Source: Desulfurococcales archaeon
GTDB lineage: Archaea; Thermoproteota; Thermoprotei_A; Sulfolobales; Acidilobaceae
DNA length: 5,377 bases
Direction: 5' to 3'
NCBI GenBank assembly: GCA_027012045.1
Contig: JALUZI010000229.1
Span: forward strand, 1 to 5,377
Shown here: piece by piece, positions 1 through 5,377 of the stretch
Layout of the letters: each line of letters begins with the position of its first letter
Numbering within the stretch: the stretch's first letter is position 1
Notes under the pieces: model-generated
Told to the model about the DNA's origin: nothing
Seen by the model: only the letters and a program-made list of their open reading frames with translations
Databases searched by the model: none
Made by a program: the position numbers and the translations under genes

Positions 1-1273
1 TTTCAAGCCTATTGTTGTCGTTTCGGCTATGAAGGGAGTCACAGATCAGCTGATAGAGATAGCCTCGAAGAGGGACAGCGGGATCCTAGCGAGGATCGAG
101 AGGCTTCACCTTGAGACAGTCCGGGGGATAAGCCCAAGCCTTGAAAGCGAGTACGTTGCCAGGCTGAACATTCTCTTCAAAGACCTCGAGCGGACAATAT
201 GGGCCATACGTATCCTCGGAGAAACAACACCGAGGATTAAGGATTACATAGTATCATACGGGGAGAGGATGAGCGCCCTGCTAATGGAGGCAGCCCTAAG
301 GGAGGCCGGTGTACAGTCGAGGTGGATGACAGGCGGGGAAGCGGGGATAATAACAACCGACGACTACGGGGAGGCGAAGGTCCTCATAGACGAGTCGAGG
401 AGACTGGTGAACACAAGGCTCCTCCAGCTAGTGGAGAAGAATATTGTACCTGTTGTAACAGGGTTCATAGGAGAGACACCCCGGGGAGACACCACAACCC
501 TAGGCCGGGGAGGAAGCGATTACAGTGCAGCCCTCATAGGAGCGCTGATCGGAGCCGGCGAGGTCAGGCTCTACACTAATGTGGAGGGTGTACTAACAGG
601 GAACCCGGACCGGGTACCTGGAGCCAGGACTATCCCGAGGCTCGCCGTTGAGGAGGCTATGGAGCTCTCCTACCTGGGGGCCAAGAAGTTCCACCCAAGG
701 ACATTCGAGCCCCTCAAGCTGAACAGTATACCCATCAGGATACTCAGCTTCCATAACCCGACCGGGGAGTCCACAGTAGTAGAAGGCTCGTGCGACGGGG
801 ACGGCGGGGTTAAAGCTGTCCACGTGATGGACGGCCTGGCCCTTGTGAAGGTGAGGGGGCCGACTATGGCGGGCAGGATAGGTACTGCTACAGAGGTAAT
901 GTCGCTAGCCAGGGATGCCAGGGTCAATATAAGCGCGATAGCCCAGCCGGTGTCCGAGACTGTTATAACACTAGTGGTGAAAGAGGCGGACGCGTGGAAG
1001 CTAAGGGAGCTGGCTCTAGAGAAGCTCAAGCCGGTTGGAGTGGTTGAGGAGGCGGAGGTGGAGAGCGACGCCTCAGGCCTGGCTGTGGTAGGGTGCGGGC
1101 TATCCCGCGTGCAGGGGCTCTCCCGGATAATGACGAGGCTTGACGGCTACGACGTAAAGCTCCTAGCCCGCGGGATCAGGGGGTCAAGCGTAACAGTCAT
1201 CCTCCCATCAGGGGAGGCTTGGGACGCGGCTCTGAGGATTCATGACGAGGTGATTCTCGGTGGACAAGGTTAA
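1..1273 (+). CDS. Aspartokinase (aspartate kinase), 5'-truncated by the window edge
   Basis: ATP-dependent phosphorylation of L-aspartate to aspartyl-4-phosphate, the first cytoplasmic step of the aspartate amino-acid pathway. The frame is open from nt 2 and reads PIVVVSAMKGVTDQL, the family's 'VVVSAM.GVTD' block, so the ATG at nt 29 is internal and the real start, with the N-terminal KFGGTSV motif, lies upstream (roughly 30-40 residues missing). Counting that Met as 1: SYGERMSA at 76-83, a Gly-rich GRGGSDYSAALIGA at 159-172, YTNVEGVLTGNPD at 182-194, and ELSYLGAKKFHPRT at 212-225. Two ACT-like regulatory regions follow at about 269-318 and 350-410. The family's usual TDVDG.YTADPR block is altered here, and the second ACT region lacks the typical SE.N motif, so the effector (threonine or lysine in characterised enzymes) cannot be predicted. 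It overlaps the following asd by 14 nt, which supports translational coupling and the assignment. lysC, thrA and ask are all used as symbols for this family, so none is given. Confidence 0.95.
   Translation, partial: FKPIVVVSAMKGVTDQLIEIASKRDSGILARIERLHLETVRGISPSLESEYVARLNILFKDLERTIWAIRILGETTPRIKDYIVSYGERMSALLMEAALREAGVQSRWMTGGEAGIITTDDYGEAKVLIDESRRLVNTRLLQLVEKNIVPVVTGFIGETPRGDTTTLGRGGSDYSAALIGALIGAGEVRLYTNVEGVLTGNPDRVPGARTIPRLAVEEAMELSYLGAKKFHPRTFEPLKLNSIPIRILSFHNPTGESTVVEGSCDGDGGVKAVHVMDGLALVKVRGPTMAGRIGTATEVMSLARDARVNISAIAQPVSETVITLVVKEADAWKLRELALEKLKPVGVVEEAEVESDASGLAVVGCGLSRVQGLSRIMTRLDGYDVKLLARGIRGSSVTVILPSGEAWDAALRIHDEVILGGQG
1247..1253 (+). promoter_or_regulatory. Ribosome-binding site for the asd gene
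   Basis: GAGGTGA, a near-perfect match to the archaeal anti-Shine-Dalgarno complement, sits inside the last codons of the aspartokinase gene, 6 nt before GTG at 1260. It decides the choice of this GTG as the start and implies coupled translation of the two enzymes. Confidence 0.8.
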
Positions 1274-2321
1274 GGTCGGACTCCTGGGATCCACGGGTCT
1301 TGTAGGCCAGGTGTTCGTTAAACTACTCGATAAACACCCTTGGTTCAGCCTTGAAGTGCTCTCCGCCTCTCCCGGGAATGCTGGGAGGAAGTATGGAGAT
1401 GCTGTTCACTGGATAATGGATACGCCACTATCACGTGAGACAAGTGAGAAAAAGCTGGTTCCAGCGGAGCCAGAATACTTCAAAGACGTAGACATAGTGT
1501 TCTCAGCGCTGCCGAGCAGTGTGGCGGGGGAGGTCGAGGCGAGATTCGCTAGGAGCGGGCTGGTAGTTGTCTCCAACGCCAGGCCCTTCCGCCTCGACCC
1601 GGATGTCCCACTGCTCATACCCGAGATAAACTGGGATCACATTAGGCTAGCGGAGAGGCAGAGCGGGACACGGGGTTATGAGGGGAGAATAATAAAGAAT
1701 CCTAACTGCTCAACAGCGATACTATCACTGAGCCTCAAACCCCTACTCGACATCTTCGGGTTGAAGCGGGTGACCGTTACAACACTACAGGCATTGAGCG
1801 GAGCCGGTTACAGGGGAGGGGTGCCATCACTAGACATTCTAGACAACGTCCTGCCCTACATTAAGGGTGAGGAGGAGAAGCTGGAGTCGGAGCCTCTGAA
1901 AATCCTGGGCAGAATGTCAGGCAGCAGGGTCGAGCCGGCGGGGTTCAAGGTCAACGCTACTGCTACCCGCGTACCCACGCTACACGGTCACCTTGAGTCT
2001 GTAACTGTTGAAACAGCCGAGAAGCCTACAGGTGAAGAGGAACTAGTAGAGGCTTGGAAGGATTATAGGTGGCCAGGGGAAATAAAACGGCTCCCAACAG
2101 CACCGAGCGACCCCGTTATAGTTAGAGCGGAGGATGACAGGCCTCAGCCCCGGCTGGACAGGGACTCTGGGAAGGGGATGAGCGTGGTTGTCGGCAGGGT
2201 CAAGATAAAGGAGCCCGGTGTCGCTAGGTACCTAGTACTGGGCCACAACCTTGTTAGGGGCGCTGCCGGTAACGCTGTCTTGATCGGCGAGCTATACGCT
2301 AAGTATTACGGGTTGCTGTAA
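1260..2321 (+). CDS. asd: Aspartate-semialdehyde dehydrogenase (archaeal/fungal type)
   Basis: NADP(H)-dependent reduction of aspartyl-4-phosphate to aspartate-4-semialdehyde, the branch point towards homoserine/threonine/methionine and lysine; cytoplasmic. The protein has 353 residues, the usual length for the archaeal/fungal subfamily. Visible motifs are the Rossmann turn GSTGLVGQVF (10-19), a cofactor-loop region SASPGNAGRKYGDAVHW (35-51), and the catalytic cysteine Cys150 in NPNCST. TLQALSGAGYRG (175-186) follows, with Gln177 and the conserved SGAG. EPLKILG (211-217) and RVPTLHGH (237-244) follow, with Arg237 for substrate binding and His244 as the expected general base. The C-terminus, GHNLVRGAAGNAVLIGEL (328-345), is the dimer/cofactor motif of the family. 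The GTG start at 1260 is supported by the Shine-Dalgarno 6 nt upstream and by the distance to the nucleotide-binding motif. It lies directly after aspartokinase with a 14-nt overlap, so the two are almost certainly one transcript. The family is clear; the cofactor loop lacks the RSAGKK form I recall from close archaeal enzymes, so NADP preference is inferred from the family. Confidence 0.96.
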   Translation: MDKVKVGLLGSTGLVGQVFVKLLDKHPWFSLEVLSASPGNAGRKYGDAVHWIMDTPLSRETSEKKLVPAEPEYFKDVDIVFSALPSSVAGEVEARFARSGLVVVSNARPFRLDPDVPLLIPEINWDHIRLAERQSGTRGYEGRIIKNPNCSTAILSLSLKPLLDIFGLKRVTVTTLQALSGAGYRGGVPSLDILDNVLPYIKGEEEKLESEPLKILGRMSGSRVEPAGFKVNATATRVPTLHGHLESVTVETAEKPTGEEELVEAWKDYRWPGEIKRLPTAPSDPVIVRAEDDRPQPRLDRDSGKGMSVVVGRVKIKEPGVARYLVLGHNLVRGAAGNAVLIGELYAKYYGLL

Positions 2322-2334
2322 TACCCCCGGTATT
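2320..2334 (+). terminator. Small inverted repeat at the asd stop, possible transcription end
   Basis: AATACC (2320-2325) and GGTATT (2329-2334) are perfect reverse complements separated by CCC, giving a 6-bp stem that begins within the TAA stop codon. Short T-runs follow (2333-2335, 2340-2342). Archaeal termination relies mainly on T-rich tracts, and these are weak, so the structure may equally be an mRNA 3'-end hairpin or chance. It lies where the aspartate-pathway operon should end. Confidence 0.3.
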
Positions 2335-2385
2335 TCACGTTTCAATAAAAAACACATATCCCAACACTCCTGTACCGCGTTATGA

Positions 2386-2393
2386 TTTTTAAA
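2386..2393 (+). promoter_or_regulatory. Putative archaeal TATA box for the importer operon
   Basis: TTTTTAAA is preceded by purine-containing ATGA, in a position compatible with a BRE element. Transcription starting about 24-27 nt downstream of the box centre would begin near 2414-2418, leaving a leader of about 25-30 nt before the ATG at 2444. It is the best TATA-like element in the 122-bp gap between the aspartate operon and the binding-protein gene; no other promoter or operator is evident there. No operator palindrome was seen. Confidence 0.5.
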
Positions 2394-2432
2394 CAACCAC
2401 CAATACCCTCCTTCAACCGTAAAACCCTACAT

Positions 2433-2436
2433 GGTG
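2433..2436 (+). promoter_or_regulatory. Ribosome-binding site of the BMP-family binding-protein gene
   Basis: GGTG lies 7 nt before ATG 2444. The match is short, but its spacing equals that of the two downstream importer genes. It favours ATG 2444 over the out-of-frame ATG at 2431, which overlaps the GGTG itself. Confidence 0.55.
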
Positions 2437-2443
2437 TCAAACT

Positions 2444-2536
2444 ATGCATAAATCAAGGAGAGCCCTAAGCCAGACGGCTATCGCCGCGATAATCATTCTC
2501 ATCATAATAATAGGGTTCGGAGCATACTACTATGCC
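2444..2536 (+). other. Class III (type IV pilin-like) signal and membrane anchor of the binding protein
   Basis: Residues 1-31 begin with a short basic segment MHKSRRA, followed by LSQTAIAA and an Ile-rich stretch up to about residue 28. Arg-Arg-Ala then Leu-Ser fits the site cut by archaeal prepilin peptidases (PibD/FlaK type), with cleavage after Ala7 (nt 2464). In Sulfolobus, sugar-binding proteins with such signals are processed this way and assembled at the cell surface (the 'bindosome'). The mature protein would keep the hydrophobic helix at its N-terminus. An ordinary uncleaved signal anchor is the alternative. Confidence 0.7.
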
Positions 2537-3706
2537 TCCAAGGGGCAAGGCAAAACAAGCGGAACAAGCACCACAACGTCACAGGCGAAGGGTAAAGAGT
2601 TCAACGTCGCGATACTATTCGACGTAGGTGGAAGAGGAGACCTGAGCTTCAACGACATGGCGTACATGGGGGCTGAGAAGGCGGCGAAGGACTTGGGTGT
2701 GAACGTCAACTTCCTAACCCCCAAGTCAACCACTGACATGGAGCCCCTGCTGAGGCAACTGTCAAAGTCAGGTAAATACGACCTACTCGTACTCGTAGGA
2801 TTCCTCTGGACAGACGCGCTGAACAAGACCGCAGGCGACTTCCCCAACCAGAAGTACGCCCTAATAGACTCCACCACAGGAGTCGTAAGGAGCAACGAGG
2901 TAGACATACTGTTCAAGGAGCAGGAGGCAGCCTCTCTAGTCGGAGTACTTGCCTCCGGTATGGCCGAGCAGCTCGGCGGTAACACTATCGGGGCAGTTGC
3001 AGGTATGGATATACCGCCGCTATGGAAGTTCCACATAGGATACCTGTTCGGAGCCAAGTACTACGAGATGAAGACAGGGAAGAAGATAAACCTGATATGG
3101 CAGTACACGGGAACCTTCGGTGACACAGAGAAAGGGTACCAGACCGCTATGCAGATGCTGCAGCAGGGAGCCAAAGTCCTATACGGCGTCGCTGGTCTAA
3201 CCCACCTCGGAATGTTCGACGCTGTTATAGACTGGAACGAGAAGGGGTACGGTAAAGCCCTCGCTATAGGAGAGGATGCAAGCCAGGAGTGGTATAACCC
3301 GCACTATATCATACTAAGCGGCGCCAAGAGAGTTGACACAGCCGTCTACACAGCCATAAAAATGGCCGTCGAAGGCTCCTGGAAGGGAGGAATCAAAATC
3401 CTAGGCCTAAAGGATAACGGTGTAGGTATATGGGACCTAGACGGCGTGAAGTACTTCGCTCAGATAGCCTACGAGAACCATAAGACTAACCTGACTCCAA
3501 CCGAGATAGTAAACATCGTCAAGGAGATGAGGCAGAAATACATCCCACAGCAGGCATGGGACATAATGAAGCAGCTCGAGGACCAGATTAAGACCGGTAA
3601 AATAGTGTTCAAGACGCCGACTAGCGAGGAGGAGTACAAGTCTATAATCCAGGAGATAGAGAAGGGCAACCTAAACGCTGCCCTGGAGAAAGGCACAGTC
3701 TCCTAG
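2444..3706 (+). CDS. BMP/PnrA-family (nucleoside-type) ABC transporter substrate-binding protein, membrane-anchored
   Basis: Extracellular binding component of an ABC importer; characterised members (Treponema PnrA, Borrelia BmpA/B) bind purine or other nucleosides. Of 420 residues, 1-31 form a pilin-like signal/anchor (charged MHKSRRA, then a hydrophobic helix) and about 32-52 a Ser/Thr-rich linker. The BMP fold starts at 53. Family motifs: DVGGRGDLSFND (60-71), FPNQKYALID (133-142), FKEQEAASLVGVLA (157-170), AVAGMDIPPLWKFHIGY (184-200), TGTFGDTEKGYQTA (222-235), IGEDASQ (275-281), SGAK (292-295) and LKDNGVGIW (322-330). Asp60, Phe69, Asp278 and Lys295 appear to match nucleoside-contacting positions of PnrA (alignment by eye). 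The protein has no cysteine, so it is not a lipoprotein like its bacterial relatives. Residues about 331-370 and 392-420 exceed the usual bacterial C-terminus. It has its own TATA-like promoter and precedes the ATPase and permease genes. A nucleoside ligand is likely but unproven; other BMP proteins and Med regulators differ in ligand. Confidence 0.92.
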   Translation: MHKSRRALSQTAIAAIIILIIIIGFGAYYYASKGQGKTSGTSTTTSQAKGKEFNVAILFDVGGRGDLSFNDMAYMGAEKAAKDLGVNVNFLTPKSTTDMEPLLRQLSKSGKYDLLVLVGFLWTDALNKTAGDFPNQKYALIDSTTGVVRSNEVDILFKEQEAASLVGVLASGMAEQLGGNTIGAVAGMDIPPLWKFHIGYLFGAKYYEMKTGKKINLIWQYTGTFGDTEKGYQTAMQMLQQGAKVLYGVAGLTHLGMFDAVIDWNEKGYGKALAIGEDASQEWYNPHYIILSGAKRVDTAVYTAIKMAVEGSWKGGIKILGLKDNGVGIWDLDGVKYFAQIAYENHKTNLTPTEIVNIVKEMRQKYIPQQAWDIMKQLEDQIKTGKIVFKTPTSEEEYKSIIQEIEKGNLNAALEKGTVS

Positions 3707-3719
3707 GCAGGTATGACCC

Positions 3720-3752
3720 CTTATTTATTACACCCCCAACCCACCTTTTTCC
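3720..3752 (+). promoter_or_regulatory. T-rich intergenic tract: possible partial terminator or TATA element
   Basis: The 98-bp gap after the binding-protein stop contains CTTATTTATTA (3720-3730) and a T5 run (3746-3750) within C-rich sequence. T-rich stretches after stop codons act as terminators in Crenarchaeota, so these may stop part of the transcription and let the binding protein be made in excess over the ATPase. TTATTTATTA could instead be a weak TATA box giving a leader of about 50 nt. The sequence alone does not separate these. Confidence 0.3.
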
Positions 3753-3793
3753 CTAACCAAAGAAGCAATAGTGACAGACAGGGCTAGCAGGCC

Positions 3794-3797
3794 GGTG
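3794..3797 (+). promoter_or_regulatory. Ribosome-binding site deciding the TTG start of the ATPase gene
   Basis: GGTG lies 7 nt before TTG 3805, the same motif and spacing as at the binding-protein gene. The in-frame ATG at 3832 has no comparable site and would remove residues of the first beta strand of the nucleotide-binding domain, so TTG 3805 is preferred. Confidence 0.6.
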
Positions 3798-3804
3798 CAA
3801 AGAG

Positions 3805-5316
3805 TTGAGCACCCAGACACCAGCTGTAGAGATGAGGGGGATAACAAAGATCTACCCCGACGGTGTCAAGGCACTCGACAACGTCGACTTCGAGGCAGCG
3901 CAAGGCGAGATCCACGGGCTGCTCGGAGAGAACGGCGCGGGTAAAACAACGCTGATGAGAATACTATACGGCGAAATCAAACCCACAAAAGGGGAAATCC
4001 GGGTCAACGGGGAGAAGGTAGAGTTCAAAGGGCCCTGGGACGCTATAAGGAAGGGAATAGGCATGGTATACCAGCACTTCACCCTCGTCCCAGCCTTCAC
4101 AGTAAGGGAAAACCTCTACCTGAGCTACCTAAGCGTCAACCCTAAAGCCAGTATCCAGGAGGCCATAGGGAAAGCCGAGAGCATTATGAGGGAGACAGGG
4201 CTCGAGTTCCCCCTAGACGCTGTAGTCGAGGACCTCCCAATAGGACTCCAGCAACGGGTAGAGATAGTGAAGGCGTTGTCGAGGGACGCCAGGATACTCA
4301 TACTGGACGAGCCCACCAGCGTTCTAACACCAGTCGAAGTCAACGACCTCTTCAAAGCCCTCAGAAAGCTAAGGGAGAAAGGCATCACAATAATCTTCAT
4401 AACACACAAGTTAAGAGAGGTCCTCGAGCTGACGGATAGGATAACAGTCCTGAGGAGCGGAAGGAAAGTAGGCACTATTCCGACCAGGGAGGCAAAACCC
4501 GAGATCCTCGCGGAAATGATGATTGGGAAAAAACTAGAGTCACGGGCCGAGAAAAAGGAGGCCAAGCAAGGCCCAGTTCTCCTGCGAGTTGAGGAGCTAG
4601 AGGTTTATGATGACCGAGGCGTAAAGCGCGTCAAGGGGGTTACCTTCCAGGTTCACGGAGGAGAGATTCTCGGCGTTGCCGGCGTACAGGGCAATGGACA
4701 GAGGGAGCTGGCAAGGGCTATAGCTGGAATAGCAAGAGCCAGCAAAGGAAGGATAATTATCAAGGACACAGATGTAACCGGACTACCCCCAGGCGAGCGT
4801 TACCGGCTCGGCCTTGGATACGTCCCTGAGTCGCGGAAGATAGGGCTGGTCCCCGACATGAGCATAGCAGAGAACACTGTGCTCACAAACCTCCACCTCG
4901 TCCTAGCCCGTGGGAGGAGAATTATATGGAGACGGGCGAGAGAGATCACCGGGAGAATAGTTAGGGACCTCGAGGTTAAGGCTCCAAGCATCGACGCCCC
5001 CGTCAAGAACCTGAGCGGCGGGAACCAGCAGAAAGTAATGGTGGGTAGGGAAATAGCCAGGGAGCCAGACGTTATAGTTATAGCGGAACCAACCCAGGGC
5101 CTAGACGTTTCCGCTGCAAGGTTCATAAGGAACACTCTCCTCCGCCTTAGAGACCAGGGGAAAGCCATCCTCCTGATATCGAGCGATCTGGACGAGGTAT
5201 ACGAGCTATCTGATAGGATTGCAGTAATGTATGAGGGCCGGTTCATAGGCATGGGCAGGCCGGAGGAGCTCACCCGGGATAAGGTTGGAATGCTCATGGG
5301 AGGTGTCAAAGTGTGA
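3805..5316 (+). CDS. BMP-type (nucleoside) ABC importer ATP-binding protein with two fused nucleotide-binding domains
   Basis: Cytoplasmic ATPase that powers uptake of the ligand delivered by the upstream BMP-family protein. It has 503 residues, the usual length for the sugar/nucleoside double-domain family. NBD1: Walker A GENGAGKTT (41-49), Q-loop Gln90 in YQHFTLVP, signature LPIGLQQR (144-151), Walker B ILILDEPTS (164-172), H-loop His201. A charged linker spans about 240-257. NBD2: GVQGNGQRE in the Walker A position (293-301) without the catalytic Lys, VPESRK (340-345), canonical signature LSGGNQQK (403-410), VIVIAEPTQGLD (423-434), and Ser in the H-loop position (ISSDLDEV, 458-465). So one composite ATP site (Walker A of NBD1 with the signature of NBD2) looks competent and the other degenerate, as is common in this family. 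TTG is chosen as the start from the GGTG 7 nt upstream. The LPIG-QQRVEI signature and the neighbours point to nucleoside-type rather than ribose-type import. Its stop overlaps the next gene's GTG. Confidence 0.94.
   Translation: MSTQTPAVEMRGITKIYPDGVKALDNVDFEAAQGEIHGLLGENGAGKTTLMRILYGEIKPTKGEIRVNGEKVEFKGPWDAIRKGIGMVYQHFTLVPAFTVRENLYLSYLSVNPKASIQEAIGKAESIMRETGLEFPLDAVVEDLPIGLQQRVEIVKALSRDARILILDEPTSVLTPVEVNDLFKALRKLREKGITIIFITHKLREVLELTDRITVLRSGRKVGTIPTREAKPEILAEMMIGKKLESRAEKKEAKQGPVLLRVEELEVYDDRGVKRVKGVTFQVHGGEILGVAGVQGNGQRELARAIAGIARASKGRIIIKDTDVTGLPPGERYRLGLGYVPESRKIGLVPDMSIAENTVLTNLHLVLARGRRIIWRRAREITGRIVRDLEVKAPSIDAPVKNLSGGNQQKVMVGREIAREPDVIVIAEPTQGLDVSAARFIRNTLLRLRDQGKAILLISSDLDEVYELSDRIAVMYEGRFIGMGRPEELTRDKVGMLMGGVKV
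5299..5305 (+). promoter_or_regulatory. Ribosome-binding site for the downstream permease gene
   Basis: GGAGGTG lies within the last codons of the ATPase gene, 7 nt before GTG 5313. It is the strongest Shine-Dalgarno of the importer genes and, with the GTGA overlap, indicates translational coupling. Confidence 0.75.
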
Positions 5317-5377
5317 GTCTCAAGGGCCTTGTAGACCTAGTTAAAGCTAGGAAGGAGGACTATGTGACCGGTGCAAT
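5313..5377 (+). CDS. Start of the next importer gene, probable BMP-type ABC permease (3'-truncated)
   Basis: GTG at 5313 overlaps the ATPase stop TGA (5314-5316) in a GTGA junction and has GGAGGTG 7 nt upstream. The frame stays open to the window edge, 21 codons beginning (M)SLKGLVDLVKARKEDYV. The visible part is an amphipathic, charged N-terminus with no membrane helix yet, so the permease assignment rests on gene order: in BMP-family operons the ATPase is normally followed by two permeases of the branched-chain/ribose-type superfamily. The start and coding status are well supported; the product is inferred. Confidence 0.7.
   Translation, partial: MSLKGLVDLVKARKEDYVTGA

Noticed and set aside
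29..31. ATG as the aspartokinase start.
   Set aside because: The in-frame sequence upstream encodes the conserved PIVVVSA part of the motif, so the gene begins before the window.
593..1029. Long open frames on the - strand opposite the aspartokinase gene.
   Set aside because: They are shadows of a strongly supported + strand gene, with low-complexity Ser/Pro-rich translations and no recognisable motif.
2431..2451. Six-codon leader ORF (ATG GTG TCA AAC TAT GCA TAA) overlapping the binding-protein start out of frame.
   Set aside because: It has no ribosome-binding site of its own, its ATG overlaps the GGTG site used by the real gene, and so short a frame is expected by chance.
1..2600. A functional link between the aspartate-pathway pair and the nucleoside-type importer as one novel system.
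   Set aside because: A 122-bp gap with a likely new promoter separates them, and both are familiar conserved modules; adjacency alone does not support joint function.
2530..3057. A 175-codon open frame on the - strand opposite the binding-protein gene.
   Set aside because: The + strand frame carries clear BMP-family motifs through this region; the antisense translation is Ser/Pro/Leu-rich without domain features.
3832..3834. ATG as an alternative start of the ATPase gene.
   Set aside because: It would trim the first beta strand of NBD1 and lacks the GGTG at 7 nt that TTG 3805 has.
4125..5309. Long - strand open frames opposite the ATPase gene.
   Set aside because: The + strand encodes conserved ABC motifs throughout; the antisense frames reflect codon bias.

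Overview
The window looks like ordinary chromosome from a hyperthermophilic crenarchaeon (Thermoproteota), quite possibly one of the Desulfurococcales. The grounds are frequent AGG/AGA arginine and ATA isoleucine codons, GGTG/GAGGTGA ribosome-binding sites about 6-7 nt before the starts, GTG and TTG starts, a TATA-like element instead of a bacterial -35/-10 promoter, an archaeal/fungal-type aspartate-semialdehyde dehydrogenase, and a binding protein whose N-terminus resembles a type IV pilin (class III) signal. The lineage is inferred from these traits, as no rRNA or other marker gene is present.

All genes are on the + strand and fall into two blocks. Block 1 (1-2321) is an aspartate-pathway pair: an aspartokinase cut off at its 5' end by the window edge, then aspartate-semialdehyde dehydrogenase. 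The two genes overlap by 14 nt and carry out the first two steps from aspartate towards homoserine (threonine, methionine) and possibly lysine.

Block 2 (2444 to the right edge) is an ABC importer of the BMP/PnrA/Med (nucleoside-type) family. It has a membrane-tethered substrate-binding protein, a double-domain ATPase with one degenerate ATP site, and the first 21 codons of what should be the first permease, whose GTG start overlaps the ATPase stop by 4 nt. A second permease probably follows outside the window.

The 122-bp gap between the blocks holds a small inverted repeat at the asd stop and a TATA-like element suited to driving the importer. The 98-bp gap between binding protein and ATPase holds T-rich tracts that may attenuate transcription. 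The two blocks have no evident functional link.

I see no RNA gene, CRISPR array, insertion sequence or broken gene, and no convincing undescribed system. The points most worth a second look are the pilin-like anchor and altered ligand loop of the binding protein, and the unusual motifs in the aspartokinase.
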